Shown here: positions 21,780-35,124 of the stretch, piece after piece
Numbering within the stretch: position 1 is the stretch's first letter
How the letters are laid out: each line of letters begins with the position of its first letter
Origin: Moringa oleifera
Taxonomy: Eukaryota; Streptophyta; Magnoliopsida; Brassicales; Moringaceae
Direction of reading: 5' to 3'
DNA length: 64,000 nucleotides
Assembly: GCA_021397835.1 (NCBI GenBank)
Contig: JAJFZO010000034.1
Span: 2,854,501 to 2,918,500 of the forward strand
Notes under the pieces: generated by a model
Database searches by the model: none
What the model was told of the DNA's origin: nothing
The model's input: the letters and a program-made list of their open reading frames with translations, nothing else
Made by a program: the position numbers and the translations under genes

Positions 21780-22378
21780 TTAAAATGTATTTTTCCGTGT
21801 CATAAACAAGCCGACTCCCAAGCTGTAAGTCTTTTGATGACTTTTAATGCTAAGTAAATAAAGTTATTTATAAAGGATTTTTTTTTTCCACAGCAAAGAT
21901 TGATATGATTACAAAATATCATTTAATTTTTTTTAAAAAAACTTTTCTTAAAAAGAAAAATGAATTGGGTCAATATTGAGACTATAAAAATAAGTGAAGC
22001 AAGTGGACCAAATGCAGCGAACTAGCCCCTCTTTATACATATAAAATATGTTAAACACATTTTCTTTTATTTACTTGTTGAAATTACCTTTAGGAAATAT
22101 GAAGATAAGTACATTAAGGATAATTTTGATATTTGGTTGAGATTTGATTATATATATAAAAAAATATAAGAAAACTAGAGATGAATTTCATATTATAGCA
22201 AGAATTGATGATGAAAAAATATTTAATATTAATAATATTATTATTTTATTATCCATCGTCATGCAAAAATCTTGCTACACATTGAAAAAGCTTAGAGATA
22301 TAGGTCACTTTATTGTGGGCATTGATCCGTTTTAACACTATAGATGTGAGATGTGGAGATGTTGACTATATTTTTTTG

Positions 22379-22411
<33 letters not shown>

Positions 22412-22716
22412 TAAACTATAAATACAATAATTTATGATGTAATGAAAAATAATTTATTAATATATATAATCTATTTTGATTCATTTAAATTTTTTATTAT
22501 TTATTAAAATTATTAGTTAAAATTCTAAACAAATTAATACATCATAGTAGCTTTTTTTCAAATAAATCAACAATACATATAATATAATTGTATAATAATG
22601 ATAATTAATGATATATTTTAATATTGTTATGTAAATGATAATGATGATTCATAACATATTCTAATTATAATTAATGACATAAACTTCTTGGTGCTATTGA
22701 TATAAGCGGCAGCACC

Positions 22717-23109
22717 TCATTTTGGATTCCAGATGTAACAAATATCAAACTTCTGGGTTCTATGATTGAACAAGCAAGGACCTTTTGGATCAATATTCCA
22801 AATGCACATGTCGTTACAATCCCCATAATCTCTCTCCTCTATGTAAACATCGAACCATTCAAACGCACCTTTCCATGCAAAACTGCAGTAGAATTGTGTT
22901 GTTCCCAGAAAATTTGATACAAACTCAAAATGCCACTGACCTTTGAAAGGGATCACTTTAGTTCCAAGATCGTCGTCCCTTGACTTGCAATGCAGAGTAA
23001 GGGTCAACCCTGGACCTAACTTGTTGTTGATTTGGACGACCGTTTTAGCTTCACTTGCAAAGACAATGCACAACAGAGCAAACAACAAATATTTTGTGAA
23101 AGAACCCAT
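22717..23109 (-). CDS. S-protein homologue (SPH), 130 aa, secreted
   Basis: Duplicate of the gene at 12320-12712, with the same start choice (ATG at 23109; two codons upstream is GTG). All six mature Cys, LHCKSRDDDLG and PKGPC are intact. Differences from the first copy: S14C, S38T, D91E, H95Y, A97D, H100D, H115N and T126I. Four of these fall between residues 91 and 100, around the third and fourth Cys. The remaining three of eleven base changes are silent. Confidence 0.93.
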   Translation of the reverse strand: MGSFTKYLLFALLCIVFASEAKTVVQINNKLGPGLTLTLHCKSRDDDLGTKVIPFKGQWHFEFVSNFLGTTQFYCSFAWKGAFEWFDVYIEERDYGDCNDMCIWNIDPKGPCLFNHRTQKFDICYIWNPK

Positions 23110-23157
23110 CTTCACTGGTTGGATAACATTTAAGGTTTTTACTCTGGATATCTCTCA

Positions 23158-23164
23158 TTTTATA
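23158..23164 (-). promoter_or_regulatory. TATA box of the 130-aa SPH gene (copy 2)
   Basis: TATAAAATGAGAG at the same 49-bp distance as in copy 1. Confidence 0.7.
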
Positions 23165-23271
23165 GAGTCAAGATACCCTATGTGGAGTCTGAGAAGATAT
23201 CCTTACCATTTATGCCTGGATTTTTTTTAAGCATTTACTATGTATTTAGTATGGCTCTTCCCATCTTCAAT

Positions 23272-23483
23272 GGTCAAACTTTTCCACATCTTTTCATAAA
23301 TATTACTCTCATGGGTTTGACCTTGGAGTACGTCCCATTTTTAGTAGTCAAACTTTTAATGACATAATTATATATTCATACTGTGTTCTTTATTATGCAT
23401 GGACTTATCTCCCACCTTCAGTTAGTCAAAGTTTTTTACTCCCATTTTTAGCAGTCAAGTTCCTCCCATCTTCAGTTAGTCAA
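23272..23483 (-). promoter_or_regulatory. W-box cluster upstream of the 130-aa SPH gene (copy 2)
   Basis: The TTGACY cores seen in copy 1 are kept (GGTCAA at 23272; AGTCAA repeats up to 23478) despite local indels, for example loss of about 14 bp after GGAGTAC. Confidence 0.5.
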
Positions 23484-23489
23484 AGTTTT

Positions 23490-25267
23490 TTTTCTCATCT
23501 TTCAATTTAACTATATGATATTGGGCCCAAATCTAAAATTCATTTCACACAAACGGTGGACCAAGCTCAAAGGGCATCATCAACCACCAATAAACCAGCC
23601 AACAAATTATGAAGCAGCCCAACATAACAAGGTCATCCCAGCTACCAATAAACCTGCTCAGCAGTCCAGAAGTAACCCAGCAATCCAAAAGCAGCCTAGC
23701 TAGCATAACTGAGCCCCTCGTGCCCAGTTAGCAGAAAAGGTTCCAGCTTCCCAAAATGAAATGACAGTCTTACCCTCATTTTTTATCGTACTTACAACTA
23801 CAAAATTTTTTGAAATCATTTTCAGAATGGTGATTTTATATAGAAAATTCTTTTGCAATATTTCATCCCAAAATTTTAGAAGGATTCAATGAATTTTCAA
23901 AAAGAATAAATTTCCAAAAAAAATCCAAAGGAACTGATATTTGTAACAATATTTGTTGTGCCATGAATTGTCTATAAAGAGTAGAGTACATATTCTTCGG
24001 TCACACATAATATAACTTTAGTTATATAAATCAAGATCAAATGATATAATTTCTTCAAAGCTAAACTAGATGAATGAGAGATTGTTAATAAATAGTTAAA
24101 AGATAAAGTAAAAAAAATAAAAGTTAAAAAAATTCAATTTTAAAAAATGAGATTCAATATGATTTATCTTCTACTTCATCAACAAAAAAATATAAATTAA
24201 AATTAAAATAGATAATATCTTAATGATGGAAAATTACTCGGGTGAAGACAATAATATTGAAAAAAACATCTTGTCCTTGAAGACTAACTCATTTGGTCAA
24301 CAATTTGCACAAAACTTTGTGTCAATTTTGACAAATTTTTAAAAAAGAGAAAGATAATAATATAAAAATAAATTTCAGAAAAGACTGTAATACAAGATAA
24401 AGATAAAAGCCATGATTGGCTATTAACAAAAACTACAATAATTAACAACTAAGATGTCTAATAAAAGTAAAAGAAAGATTTTCACGGTAAAAATCTACAA
24501 TAATAATGTACTTTACTTTGATTTTTTATAAATAAGAGAAAGGTAAAGTTCTCTACTTATTTAAAATATTTTTTAAAAATTAGTTTGTATATTAACAAAT
24601 ATTTTCTATCCTACAAGTTAAAAGATGAATTTTAACGAGCCTTTTGTAAGTTAATAAAAAATCAATATAGCTCTTTTTAAATATTTACTATTATTTTTTT
24701 ATTTATATTTATTTACTTGATTATGTTTTGCTTAGATAATATTTATTTTGATCAAAAGTTTTATAGCGTCAAAAACCCAAATGATAAAAGGGATTAATTA
24801 TTATTAGTTTGAAAATTTGAATTTTAAGATTAGTCTTGTTACTAAATTAAAATTTAAAATAATATTGATAAAATATTATTAAATTAATAACAGTTAAGTT
24901 TCACATTTATAAATTTAATAAAGAATAATTTCTTATAAACAATTTTAAAAAATAAAAATATTCATCAACTTGAAATTCAAAATCTTTCTATATAAATTTG
25001 TTTATTAAATTAAAGTCCAAAATTAAGTTATTTATCTATACATATTTTTAGATGTAATAATAATTTTGAAATGGTATCAAGATTAAAATTTATAGATAAA
25101 TGTCATTACATTAAATCTAAAATTATTTAGATCAAAATTTTAATTTTAATATTTATTTTTACAATTTAAATTTATAAAAAATTAAAAATATAATATATTA
25201 ATTTAAAATCTACATTATCGTCATGTAGAGATGATGTGAATATATTAAAAAAATTTTAAACACTTCC

Positions 25268-25302
<35 letters not shown>

Positions 25303-26202
25303 GTATAATAATTATTGTTTTACATAATAAATAATTATAGACTTTGCAGGAGTTCAAAATGAATATAGTTTAAAAACTAAAGGCAACAAAACAAGAACTG
25401 CTTTATATCTTATAGCTTATAGGTGAAGGATACACTAGAAAAGACATAAGAATTTTACAGAAAAAAATATAGAAAGAAACAATCCTTAAAATATAGGTAA
25501 ATTCTGCGCATGTATGCCTATTAGATGTTACATCTAACAACACTAATAATGATACCAAGTGAGAAATTAGCAGTCATACTTTTAACATCACTAATATATA
25601 TACATATATATCAAAAAAAATATTATTATAATACCTTCAAAGTAAATTTTTTTTTTCTATATAAATATATGTTCACCCAACATTCGATTTCTATTTGTCT
25701 TCAAATTAATCAAAAAATTACACTAACAAACTTAAAGGTGTTTTCTGCAATCATATGTTTTTGTCGTTCTCAACGAATTTATGGATCAAGATTTAAAACA
25801 AACAAACAAGGTAACACAGTTAACAATTTTATATTTTTTTGGATTTGATTTAAGCAATTTCTACCCTTTTTTGTTTTATTAATAATTTTATGTGGATTTC
25901 AAAAACTGAGTCACCCATTTGATGAATATAATATGCACTGAGTTCAAATAATGAAAATAAAAATTTGTTTCTCAATTTTATAAATTCAATGTTGAAACCT
26001 TCTCTATGCATATTATTTTATAGATTTGTATATTTCAAATTACTTTGTAATATCATTTATAGAACTTCTTTAGGTTGATTGAGAATTTGTAGAAATTTAT
26101 TGATTATACACTTTTGGATGATTAGATGCTTTAATTGGTTAGGTTTTTATTTATTTATTTATGAGATTAGGTAGAGATGCACTGTTATTTTAACATTTAT
26201 TT
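23490..26202. other. GC-richer patch and AT-rich spacer, copy 2
   Basis: 23515-23780 repeats the GC-richer patch with its 62-codon open frame. The rest is AT-rich, with a TA microsatellite at about 25271-25299, and no recognised gene. Confidence 0.45.
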
Positions 26203-27930
26203 ATGTTTTTTTTTTGCGATGACGGATTGTGTAAATTTTAAGGTCTTTTATGATGGATTAATGAAATAGGAACATAAACAGTATGTCAAAGGCAAAGAAA
26301 GCCCTGTTGAGCCTATGAATTTAGATTATGTATGTTATTTCAATATAATATGCTTGTATAAAGATTATGGATACATAGATGGTGACAATATCTATTATTT
26401 GTCAACAACTAGTAATACTATGAGTGAGGGTATTGCATTACTATATTTTGATAAAGATGCATTGCACATGTTAGATTAATAAAAGAAGGTAGGCAAACAA
26501 CTGATACATCTTTATGTTCTGTCACATTTTTATGTTAGGTCAAACAATGTTCATGTGGACAATACTGATGAAATAAGTTTAATAGGCTCTAACAATATAA
26601 ATAGGCATTTGGATAATAAGATGCACATGAATAACGAGGTGCATGTGGATAATGATGATAATATGGATGATGTGTATGATGGTCATACATTTTAAAAGAC
26701 CAATGTGATATAGCAATTTAAGGATGAGTCATCAGATGATGATCTCATGGAGATTGGCATAGATCATGTGGTAGGGGATGATGTTCAATATAACATTGAG
26801 TGTAGAGCTTCTCCTAATGATGAGGAGGTTGAGCTTCTCAGTGTTAAAAAAGCTGCTAGCGATGATAATGATATTCATAGGACTGTGGATGAAGGAACAA
26901 TTGGAAGGGCCTAAATTTGATCATTTTCACCATAATAGGGATATGGATCACCTTACCTTTAAGGTAGGAATTTAATTTCCTACTAAATGGATTTTAAATG
27001 AAACAATTAAAAAGTTTAATAGAAGGGTTAAAAGGAGCATAAATTTCTGCCATAACACAACAACTAGAGTCATTATTTACTGTAGGAAAAAATGTCGATG
27101 GGAACTGCATGTTACAAAATTGGATGAAGAAGATACATTTCAAGAAAAAGACATTTTGTAGATCATAGTTGTGCTAGAGCTTACAAAAACAAACAAATCA
27201 CTTATGGCTGGTTGAGTAAGTAGGTTATGAAAAGGAAGTCAGTATAAGGTGAAACTTATAATTTGGGAAGTGATAAGAGAGTCTCATGTGGACATCATTA
27301 GGGCTACCGCTTATAAAGCTAAATCACATGATCTAAAGATGATAAATAGTAATGCTATGAATCAATACATAAATCATTGGGATTATTATGAGGCTTTGAA
27401 ACAACATAACAGAGTGACTTTTTTTTTTTGAGCATCACATTGCCTTTTTAGCCTCGATTTCAAAGGATTAGATGGAGTAAGGAAAAATATTTAGATGGAA
27501 CTAGGCCTTTCAATAGTTTAGATGTGTGTTTCTTGAAAAGACCTTATGGTGGTTAATTTTTGAGTGTTGTGGCTAAGGATACAAATAATAATTTTTATCT
27601 AGTATCTTTTATTGTTGTTAAGAGTAAGAATAAAAATCTTGGATTTTGTTTTTGGAAGCTTTGCTCAAAGATATTGGCCCATTTGAGAGGCATAGATGGA
27701 CATTCATCAGTGATAGACAAAAGGTAACCACTGCATTCTTGTTTTATTTCCTTTTCTTTTATACTTCGTTAGTGACATAATACCTCACTTGGTTTATGCA
27801 CTGACAGGGTTTGGTGGAGGCTTTTAAAACTGTTTTGCTAAATATAAAACACAAAATATGTGTTCGACATTTGTATACTAATTTTAGAGATCGTGGATGG
27901 TGGCTAGTAGATGTTTACAATTAGGACCAC
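26203..27930 (+). pseudogene. MULE (MuDR-like) transposase remnant, longer copy with catalytic region
   Basis: Order: PB1-like domain (about 26225-26478), acidic linker, DNA-binding region with better-preserved zinc-ligand Cys (CRKKCRWELHVTKLDEEDTF, about 27080-27140), spacer (HDLKMINSNAMNQYINHWDY), then the MULE catalytic region: RPFNSLDVCFLKRPYGG (first Asp), VVAKDTNNNFYLVSFIVV, RWTFISDRQK (second Asp). An 84-bp intron with GT-AG ends (27724-27807) separates DRQK from GLVEAFKTVLLN, followed by ICVRHLYTNF. Stops and frameshifts occur throughout and the element ends about 27930; no terminal inverted repeats were identified. Confidence 0.8.
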
Positions 27931-28140
27931 TTAGTTGCATTTGCAGTACTTATGTGATCTTAAAGATTGATTGTATAAACAATGAATATTTTCATATTGA
28001 TTAAACAGTGGATATTTTCTTATTGGATAATGTTGGATAATTTGAAAAACTTGTGTAAACAGTAGATATTTTCATGTTTCTAGATATTAATCTAAATCAA
28101 AAGCCCAACAACTATAACAATATCATAAACTCAATTCTAG

Positions 28141-28650
28141 CACATACTAAAAAAGGGAAAAACCATTAGCTAATCATTAATCAAAGAAAACATCAATAAA
28201 AGAAAATGAATACCAAAAATTCTAAAATAAAAAAATATCAAAATAGAATAACCTGTCTAATGAAAATTGACAAAGCAATCCCTCATTTAAGAATCTAATA
28301 CATGCATACATGTATGTATAGCAGAAACATTTTGAATGGTTTTAAGGTAGACTTCACATTAAATGTTTATATGGGATTGATGTGAATTTTTAGTGGGACC
28401 GATGTGAAATTTTAGTTTTACATATAAATATAAGTAATCTATTTTCCATTTTAATTTAACGATTTTTTTTTAAAATTAAATTTTAGTCTTTATCTTAATT
28501 TTATAAAATTGATAAAATTACTATTATTTGAGTTTAAAATCATATCAATTGAAATTAAATTACAAATATTAATATATCAAATTTATTTCAATATAAATTT
28601 GTGAGTTTATCATATATATATATATATATATATATATGATATTTTGTTAC
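28141..28650. repeat. SPH-associated spacer copy ending in (TA)n, copy 2
   Basis: Counterpart of 16944-17473, ending in a TA tract at about 28612-28636. The 850 bp before it is missing in block copy 1. Confidence 0.6.
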
Positions 28651-29555
28651 TAAGGATTGAATTATCACTAGATGCATTGTCCAAAAAAACAAAAAGAAGA
28701 ATATATAAGTGAGGACACTCCACCACTTTGATATAGGCATTTTTGTTAGCCTCAGAGATCCATTGAAAGATAGATTGATTTTGATGATAACAAACATATT
28801 ATGAGAACGAATATATTTATCAAGTGTATAATGTTTCTTTTACTAAAGATAAACAAGAAGTTAAGGTTTGCATGTGCTTGGTAAGGATCAAGAAAGGAAG
28901 GTCCATGTTGGGATTAGTCTTTATATTTTCTATGTCATGCCTTACGATTGTTCAATCAAGATGTATGATCACACACAAATGCATTCCTTTTAAGTGTTCT
29001 TGCATTCAAAGATCATGTTTTAAATTATGTTTTCAAAACAACTTAAAAACACTATCTATTGAGCAAAATGCCAAATTAAGCATTCATTTGTTGTATCCAT
29101 CTTTGAGTAAGTCATTTGCTTGTAAGAAATTACATTCATTTATTGTGAGAGGTTATTGCAAGGTGACATGATTCACTTTATTAGACAAAATTTTGGTGAA
29201 AAACATAAATTGTTTCAATCTTTGTAAGAGAGATTGGGTTTGTAAGGTGAAAGATCACCTTATTGCAAAAATCTTAGTTGAGATATAACCAAGTGAAATT
29301 TCAAACAAATAACTAGTGAAATCCTTAAGTGATTTCTTAGAGGCTTAGACAAAGGCAAGGTTACTAAACCACATAAAAAGGAAGTGTTTGAATCTCTTTA
29401 TCCTTACTATCTTAAATTTTGCATTTATTTGTCACTTTATGATTATGCTTGATAGTTTTCAAGAGAACATAAATTCTTTAATTTTTCTAATTAAGCAAAA
29501 AATTTATAAAATCTCAATTCATTTGTCCCCTTGCATTGCCAACTTAGGTCAAAAA
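28651..29555 (+). mobile_element. Copia LTR, copy b
   Basis: Counterpart of 17474-18380, followed by TTGGTATTAGAGC (29557-29569), a primer-binding site with one change from consensus. Confidence 0.7.
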
Positions 29556-29619
29556 TTTGGTATTAGAGCAAGTTGCTCTTTTAAGAAGAATAACCTAATC
29601 ATTTTGTAGCTAAAGATAA

Positions 29620-30360
29620 ATGGCAACCATTGGAACTAGTCTTATTGAAGGATTTTCAAAATCTAAGCGTTCACTCTTTAATGAAAATGACTCCAACTAT
29701 TTGAAGGCGAGAATGAGAATCTACCTTCAATCCATAGATTATGATCCATGGTTGATTGTCGAGAAAGGACCCATAATCCCAACTAGAATTGTAAAAGGTA
29801 GAGAAACCCCTAAAAAAAAAATAAATGGCATGAAAATGATGAAAAGAAAATCTCGTTCAATGTGAAGACAATAAACATTTTGTGTTATGCTTTAGACAAA
29901 AAGAGTTTAAGACGATGTATACTTGTGCAACTACGCATAACATATGGTACACATTAGAGGTTACTCATGAAGGTACTAAACAAGTGGAAAAATCTAAGAT
30001 TAGTATGAAACCCAAAAAGTCAATTAGTGATATATTCATTGGATTTTTTGATATTATAAATACTTTAAAGTGTTTGGGTGAATCATATTCTAACGTGGAA
30101 ATTATGAGAAAAGTTCTTTGGTGCTTACCTCTTTCAGGGTAGTCAAATGTTACAATAATTAAAGAAACCATGGACCTCACTAAGCTACCATTATTTGATA
30201 AGATGAAACATGACCTCTTGAGTGTAAGGCAATTATGTGATAAAGGATATAAAGTTAATTATTTGTAGGCCTACTAAATTTGTGACAGAATAAGTGATGA
30301 AGTTCTATTCATACCTAATAGGTGTGCTAATGTATACATTATATGTATAAAAATATCTCA
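29620..30360 (+). pseudogene. Copia gag/pol remnant, copy b
   Basis: MATIGTSLIEGFS start, LFNENDSNYLKARMRIYLQS, then UBN2 fragments (YTCATTHNIWYTLEVTHEGT) in a second frame, ending in the pre-integrase piece and NVYII. Same missing middle as the other copies, with separate point changes. Confidence 0.75.
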
Positions 30361-31010
30361 GCTTTGCCTTTATTATTTTATTTAAAATATAGTTTTAAAA
30401 TATTAAATGAGTTAGTTCAACAAATTTGTCATTCATAAAGTTCATTAGATTAACTTATAAGACTAGTAACATAAAGTAGATAGGTAAAAACCCAAAAGTT
30501 ATTCTATTTTTTAAGGTTATTTTATTTTTTTTCGAGTTAGAGTTAGGAGGACCCATTGAGGAAAATAATTTAAAATTTTTCGCTGAAGTCAAACTTAGAA
30601 CTTATAGTTTCACCACTTGTTAAGTCAACCACATCCACCATGTTCGTGACTTTGAAATTTTGAATTAAATATTTTCGATCAATTTTTTTCATCAAAGTAG
30701 ATTCAAGTTGAATCATGTTATCCAAAGTTACCTAAGCAGCGAACATAAAATCAAAGAATGAAGAGCAAGAGATGTTTGCTTGAATCTAGAGCCAAATGAA
30801 CTTGTATTATTCATTCAAAATAAAATGTACATAACATTATTACTATTTAACTATTTCATTGCACTATATCTTTGTGTGTGCAAATGACCTTTTGTCAGAA
30901 GAAAGACAAACATAATACTCGATCTTATTATGACTCAAAGCATATTTTGTTGGCTAAGCAAGCTGCCAACATTTTCCATTTAATACAAGGAAATGATAGG
31001 AGACAACAAC

Positions 31011-31412
31011 TCATTTTGGATTCCACTTGCAACAAATATCAAACCGATTTGTTTTATGATTCAGCATGCAGGGGCTATCTGGGTTAACACTCCATACGCA
31101 ATCGTAGTTACACTTTTCATAATCCTGAACATCAAACCATTCAAATTCGCCACTCTATGAAAAGCCATAAAAGAATGTTGTTATTCTAAATAGATTTATA
31201 TGGAAGGCAAAACCCTAGTTACCTTAATAGTGGACTAGTGGTTCTTCGAGATCATCATCCTTGGACTTGCAATGTAAAGTAAGATCCAAGCCTAGACCTA
31301 AGTTGTTATTGACTTGAACATGCTTTTTGAGTTCATGTAAAGATGCTTCACTTGAAGTCACAAGGAAAATGCGTAATGCAGCAAACAAGAAATGTTTAGT
31401 GAAAGAACTCAT
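31011..31412 (-). pseudogene. SPH pseudogene (137-aa type), copy b
   Basis: Shares with copy a the TAA at codon 63 and the 12-nt deletion at residues 96-100, but reads CAG instead of TAG at the deletion and lacks the one-base insertion. It has its own stop: codon 66 TGG to TAG. TATA box at 31455-31461 retained. Confidence 0.88.
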
Positions 31413-32869
31413 GCCTACTAATATGAAAACGTTAAGGTTTTCATGTACCTATCATTTTATAGAGCAATTTAATCTATTTGAAGAAGAAATCAAAAGTTTC
31501 CTTATTTTTCCATGCAAGTATATATTTTCTTTGTTTGTTATCATGCATGGAATTTGACTCTAAGGCGTGTAGAGAGGCTGTTCCTAAGTTTAATTATTAA
31601 AATTTTCTTGTCTTTCCATTCAAGTATATATTTATTAGATTTAAATTGTCTTCGATGGATCTGAGGACCGCAAAGATGCCACTCATCATTTAATTATCAA
31701 TCTTTGGCTTATCTTTTCCTAAAATGTGTATTTACTTTTTATGAATTATCATGCATGATCCAACCTTAGAGCACCACAAAACTCCTCTCATTTTCAGCAG
31801 TCTGAATTAAGATAAACTTTCCATAAAATTATACAATTACCATGCTTTAGTGGTAAACATGCATGTATCTAGATCTTTCTCGTCTTTTCTAATAACTATA
31901 TATTTACGATATAGTAGAAAAAAGATGTGGATTAAGACGATATGAGATAGTATACAATCCTAAAAAATATAATATCTTTTCGTATTTTTATTGAAAAACT
32001 TATATCTTTAGTTAATGCATGAAGTAGGTCTCATTTTGCATGCTTCTCTCTCATAAACATGTATCTAAATGAGAAGATTTATTAAATCTATGTTAATCAA
32101 GCATTAAATAATGCTTCACTCTGGTCATATTAAAAGATTAACTATTATGGCTAAGGGTCCTTCTTCTTTTTTACAGTAAAATAAAAAATAACAATGAAAA
32201 CTCCACTAAAACTATTCTTCAAGCCAATTGAAAACAAAAAAAAAAAGAAGAAGAAAATAGATTAATTTACACCAAAAGACAAATAACAACTATAAAGATA
32301 TCATAAACTCAGATGTAGTATATACTGAAAAAGAAAAAAAATCCTTAGTTGACTGTTAATTAAAGAAAATATCAACAAAAGAAGATAGACACAAAAAAAA
32401 TTCAAAATTAAAAAAATTATATTAAAATAGAATAATTGATCTGATGTAAATTAAAGAAGCGATACTTCATGTAAGAATCCAATACCTACATACATGTATG
32501 TATGTATATCGGCAATATTTCGTATAGATTTAAGGTGCCCACATCATCATCTACATGGGATTAATTTAAAATTTAAGTTTTACATACACATATAAATAAA
32601 TTGTTTTGATTAAAATTTAATGAAAATTAATTTTAAAAAATTAAATTTTAATCTTTATCTTAAATTTTTTAAAATCGATATGATTGCTACTATTTGAGTT
32701 TGAAATCACATCAATTAAAACTAAATCAAATATTAATATATTAAATTTATTTTGTTATAATTTTTTAAAAAAATCTATAAGTTTATCTAATATACACACA
32801 CATATATATAGGCATTTCATCGAATCTTTAAGGCATCAACATAATTGTCAGTAGGTATTGTTGTGGATA

Positions 32870-32906
<37 letters not shown>

Positions 32907-32982
32907 TCTTAAAATTTTAAAATTTTAGAATACATTAAAAATGATTATTTTTATAAAAATTTTAGTTTTTAAATTTAATGAT
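31413..32982. other. former SPH promoter and spacer, copy b
   Basis: Counterpart of 20240-21779, with CATGCATG motifs (about 31542, 31750, 31860), the ACATGTATGTAT spacer and a TA tract at about 32874-32900. Confidence 0.5.
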
Positions 32983-35124
32983 TATTTTCTTAAAAAATAA
33001 TTTTGAATTGATAATCTTTCAAAGAAAATTTTATTTTTATATTTAAAAATGCTTATATATAACCAATTAGTCATAGTCTTAATCCTAAATGATTTTCAAT
33101 ATTTATCTAATGATAATGTTTCGACAATAAATTTATTTTTATAATGACAATAGTATAAGTTTATAAAAATTAATTTCTATACATTGCGATAGGTTTAAGC
33201 TAATATATAAAGGAGTAACGAATGAGTACTTGATAGAATTTTAGTATGAATAATATTTTATTATGTATTTTTATCTTTATTATATCTTTTCATGATGATA
33301 AAATAAATCATCAAAAGATTGTCATATCATTTAAATTTAAAAAATGAATTTTAAATTTTATGTAATTATATATATATATATATATATATTATATTCTCGT
33401 CAAATAAAATATAAATAATATTATGTAACTGTAATGAATAATAAAGTTATAATACCAGTTGTATACAATAATTGTCAAAATATTCATTGTTAATTACAAT
33501 TGTTTACAAAATTCACAATTTTCATATTTCTTTATAATTAAATAAATATGAATTATGCGCGACTTACCATGCATGGATAATATTATAGCATAATAAAGTG
33601 CTAGTTATCTTCAGTTGTCTAAATTTAGCCCATCTTTCTACATAACATGTGTCCACAATGTATAACTTTATGTAATTGTGTAAAATAAAATTTCTTAAAA
33701 CATTACTATATGGTAGACCATAAAGCTTAAAATATACTAATACAGTACAATCTATGTATATAATATATATGTATATTTTATATCAATTTTAATATATAAT
33801 TCTTGATTATTTGCACTGATATTTGATTGGTTTTGAGAAAGCTATTCCAGTTAAAAACAAATTCCAAAACATGTTATTTGTATCCGCGGTTATAGCAAAG
33901 TAATTTTAAAGAATACTGTTTGTTACATGAAATTTATTTATTTATTATTGTATTTATATCAATGCTTTTTAATTAATTTTTATTTGCTTTTTAAACTTTT
34001 AAATAACATTTTTTAACATTATATCTGCATTAATCTTGCCAAATCAAATGATTATGTCTTTAGTTTAGGTACCCTATAATATATCAAAATGTAATATTAT
34101 GGATCCGTTAAGTAATGGGTTAAATGGAGAGTTAGTTGAAAATTCATAACGGAGAATGGGATTAAAGCCCATAAATCAATAAGTTAATATAATAAAAACA
34201 CAACCTAGTTGACTGGGGTCTTAAGATCTAGGTTGAAAGAAAGAAAATTCTAATTATAGAAACCTAATTTGATCGTTATGAGAGTTTAATATTCTCTTCA
34301 CTCTAATGAAATAGTGAAACCTATAAGGAAATGGATAACATTGGTGACTTTAAGAAGTCTAAAGGCGTCAGATATTTGGAGTGAAGCAAGTGGGTCATTT
34401 TAAATTAAGTAATCACCTATGTGAGAGAGAAATATGGCAGCTTCAAAAATGAATTGTTTAGGCTCAATTCTTTAGAAACTGTTATAGAAGTAAATTGATA
34501 TTCAAAGTCAAAACAAACATAACCACCAGAACTGAACAAAGTCTGGAAGATAAATCATAAACGAGTAAATTGCTCCCCTTATAGGCCATAGATAGAGGCC
34601 TCATTTCTTGATTTTGAATACACCATAAACTTGAAAGCTTTTCTAGTATATCATTTCTTTATGCTTCAAAAGTACTTTTAAGTAGTGCTATGATTTAATT
34701 CTAAATTTTTCTATTGTGTTGATTTTGATGGTACTTTATTTTAACACTATTAACCTTATATTCTAGGAAATGGATGTTGTAAAACTCTAACACTTACAAG
34801 GAAGGGACAAATAAATTTGATGAAAAATGTCTGCTATATATGCTTTTAAACTTTTTTGGGTTATTTCCTATTGCTGCTGCCATGGATTTTGCTTTAAGGT
34901 ATTGTTGTTATTCCACCAATTCTAGATTGGTAAACTCAGTCAAATTCATTTAATTTCAATTTAAATATGATCATTGTTATCATTAATATGCAACTTTTAT
35001 TTTATTATTGTTAATCATTATTGAAACTACTATTATTAACTATTATGCATGAAATGTGTTGATGAAAAATAAATTTTATAAAATTACGTATTCTAGTTTT
35101 TGAAAACATTTTATGTCTTAAATG
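32983..35124. repeat. long spacer (2.1 kb), also present at about 55870-58371 and from 63390
   Basis: No gene. About 33550-33690 is a decayed copy of the distal SPH promoter (ACCATGCATGGATAATATTA, then CTTCAGTTGTC...AATTTAGCCCATCTTTC). A TA tract lies at 33368-33390. The part around 34090-34830 (ATGGGTTAAATGGAGAG, AAGATCTAGGTTGAAAG) looks like a decayed repeat but could not be assigned. Confidence 0.55.

Larger units (their letters stand above)
21780..32982. repeat. 11.2-kb block, copy 2 of tandem segmental duplication
   Basis: Same gene order as 11408-21779 and directly adjacent to it. It keeps the longer MULE remnant. The two copies differ by many substitutions and small indels, so they are clearly older than the 36-54 kb array. 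Homology to copy 1 ends near AAATTTAATGAT at 32982. Confidence 0.88.
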
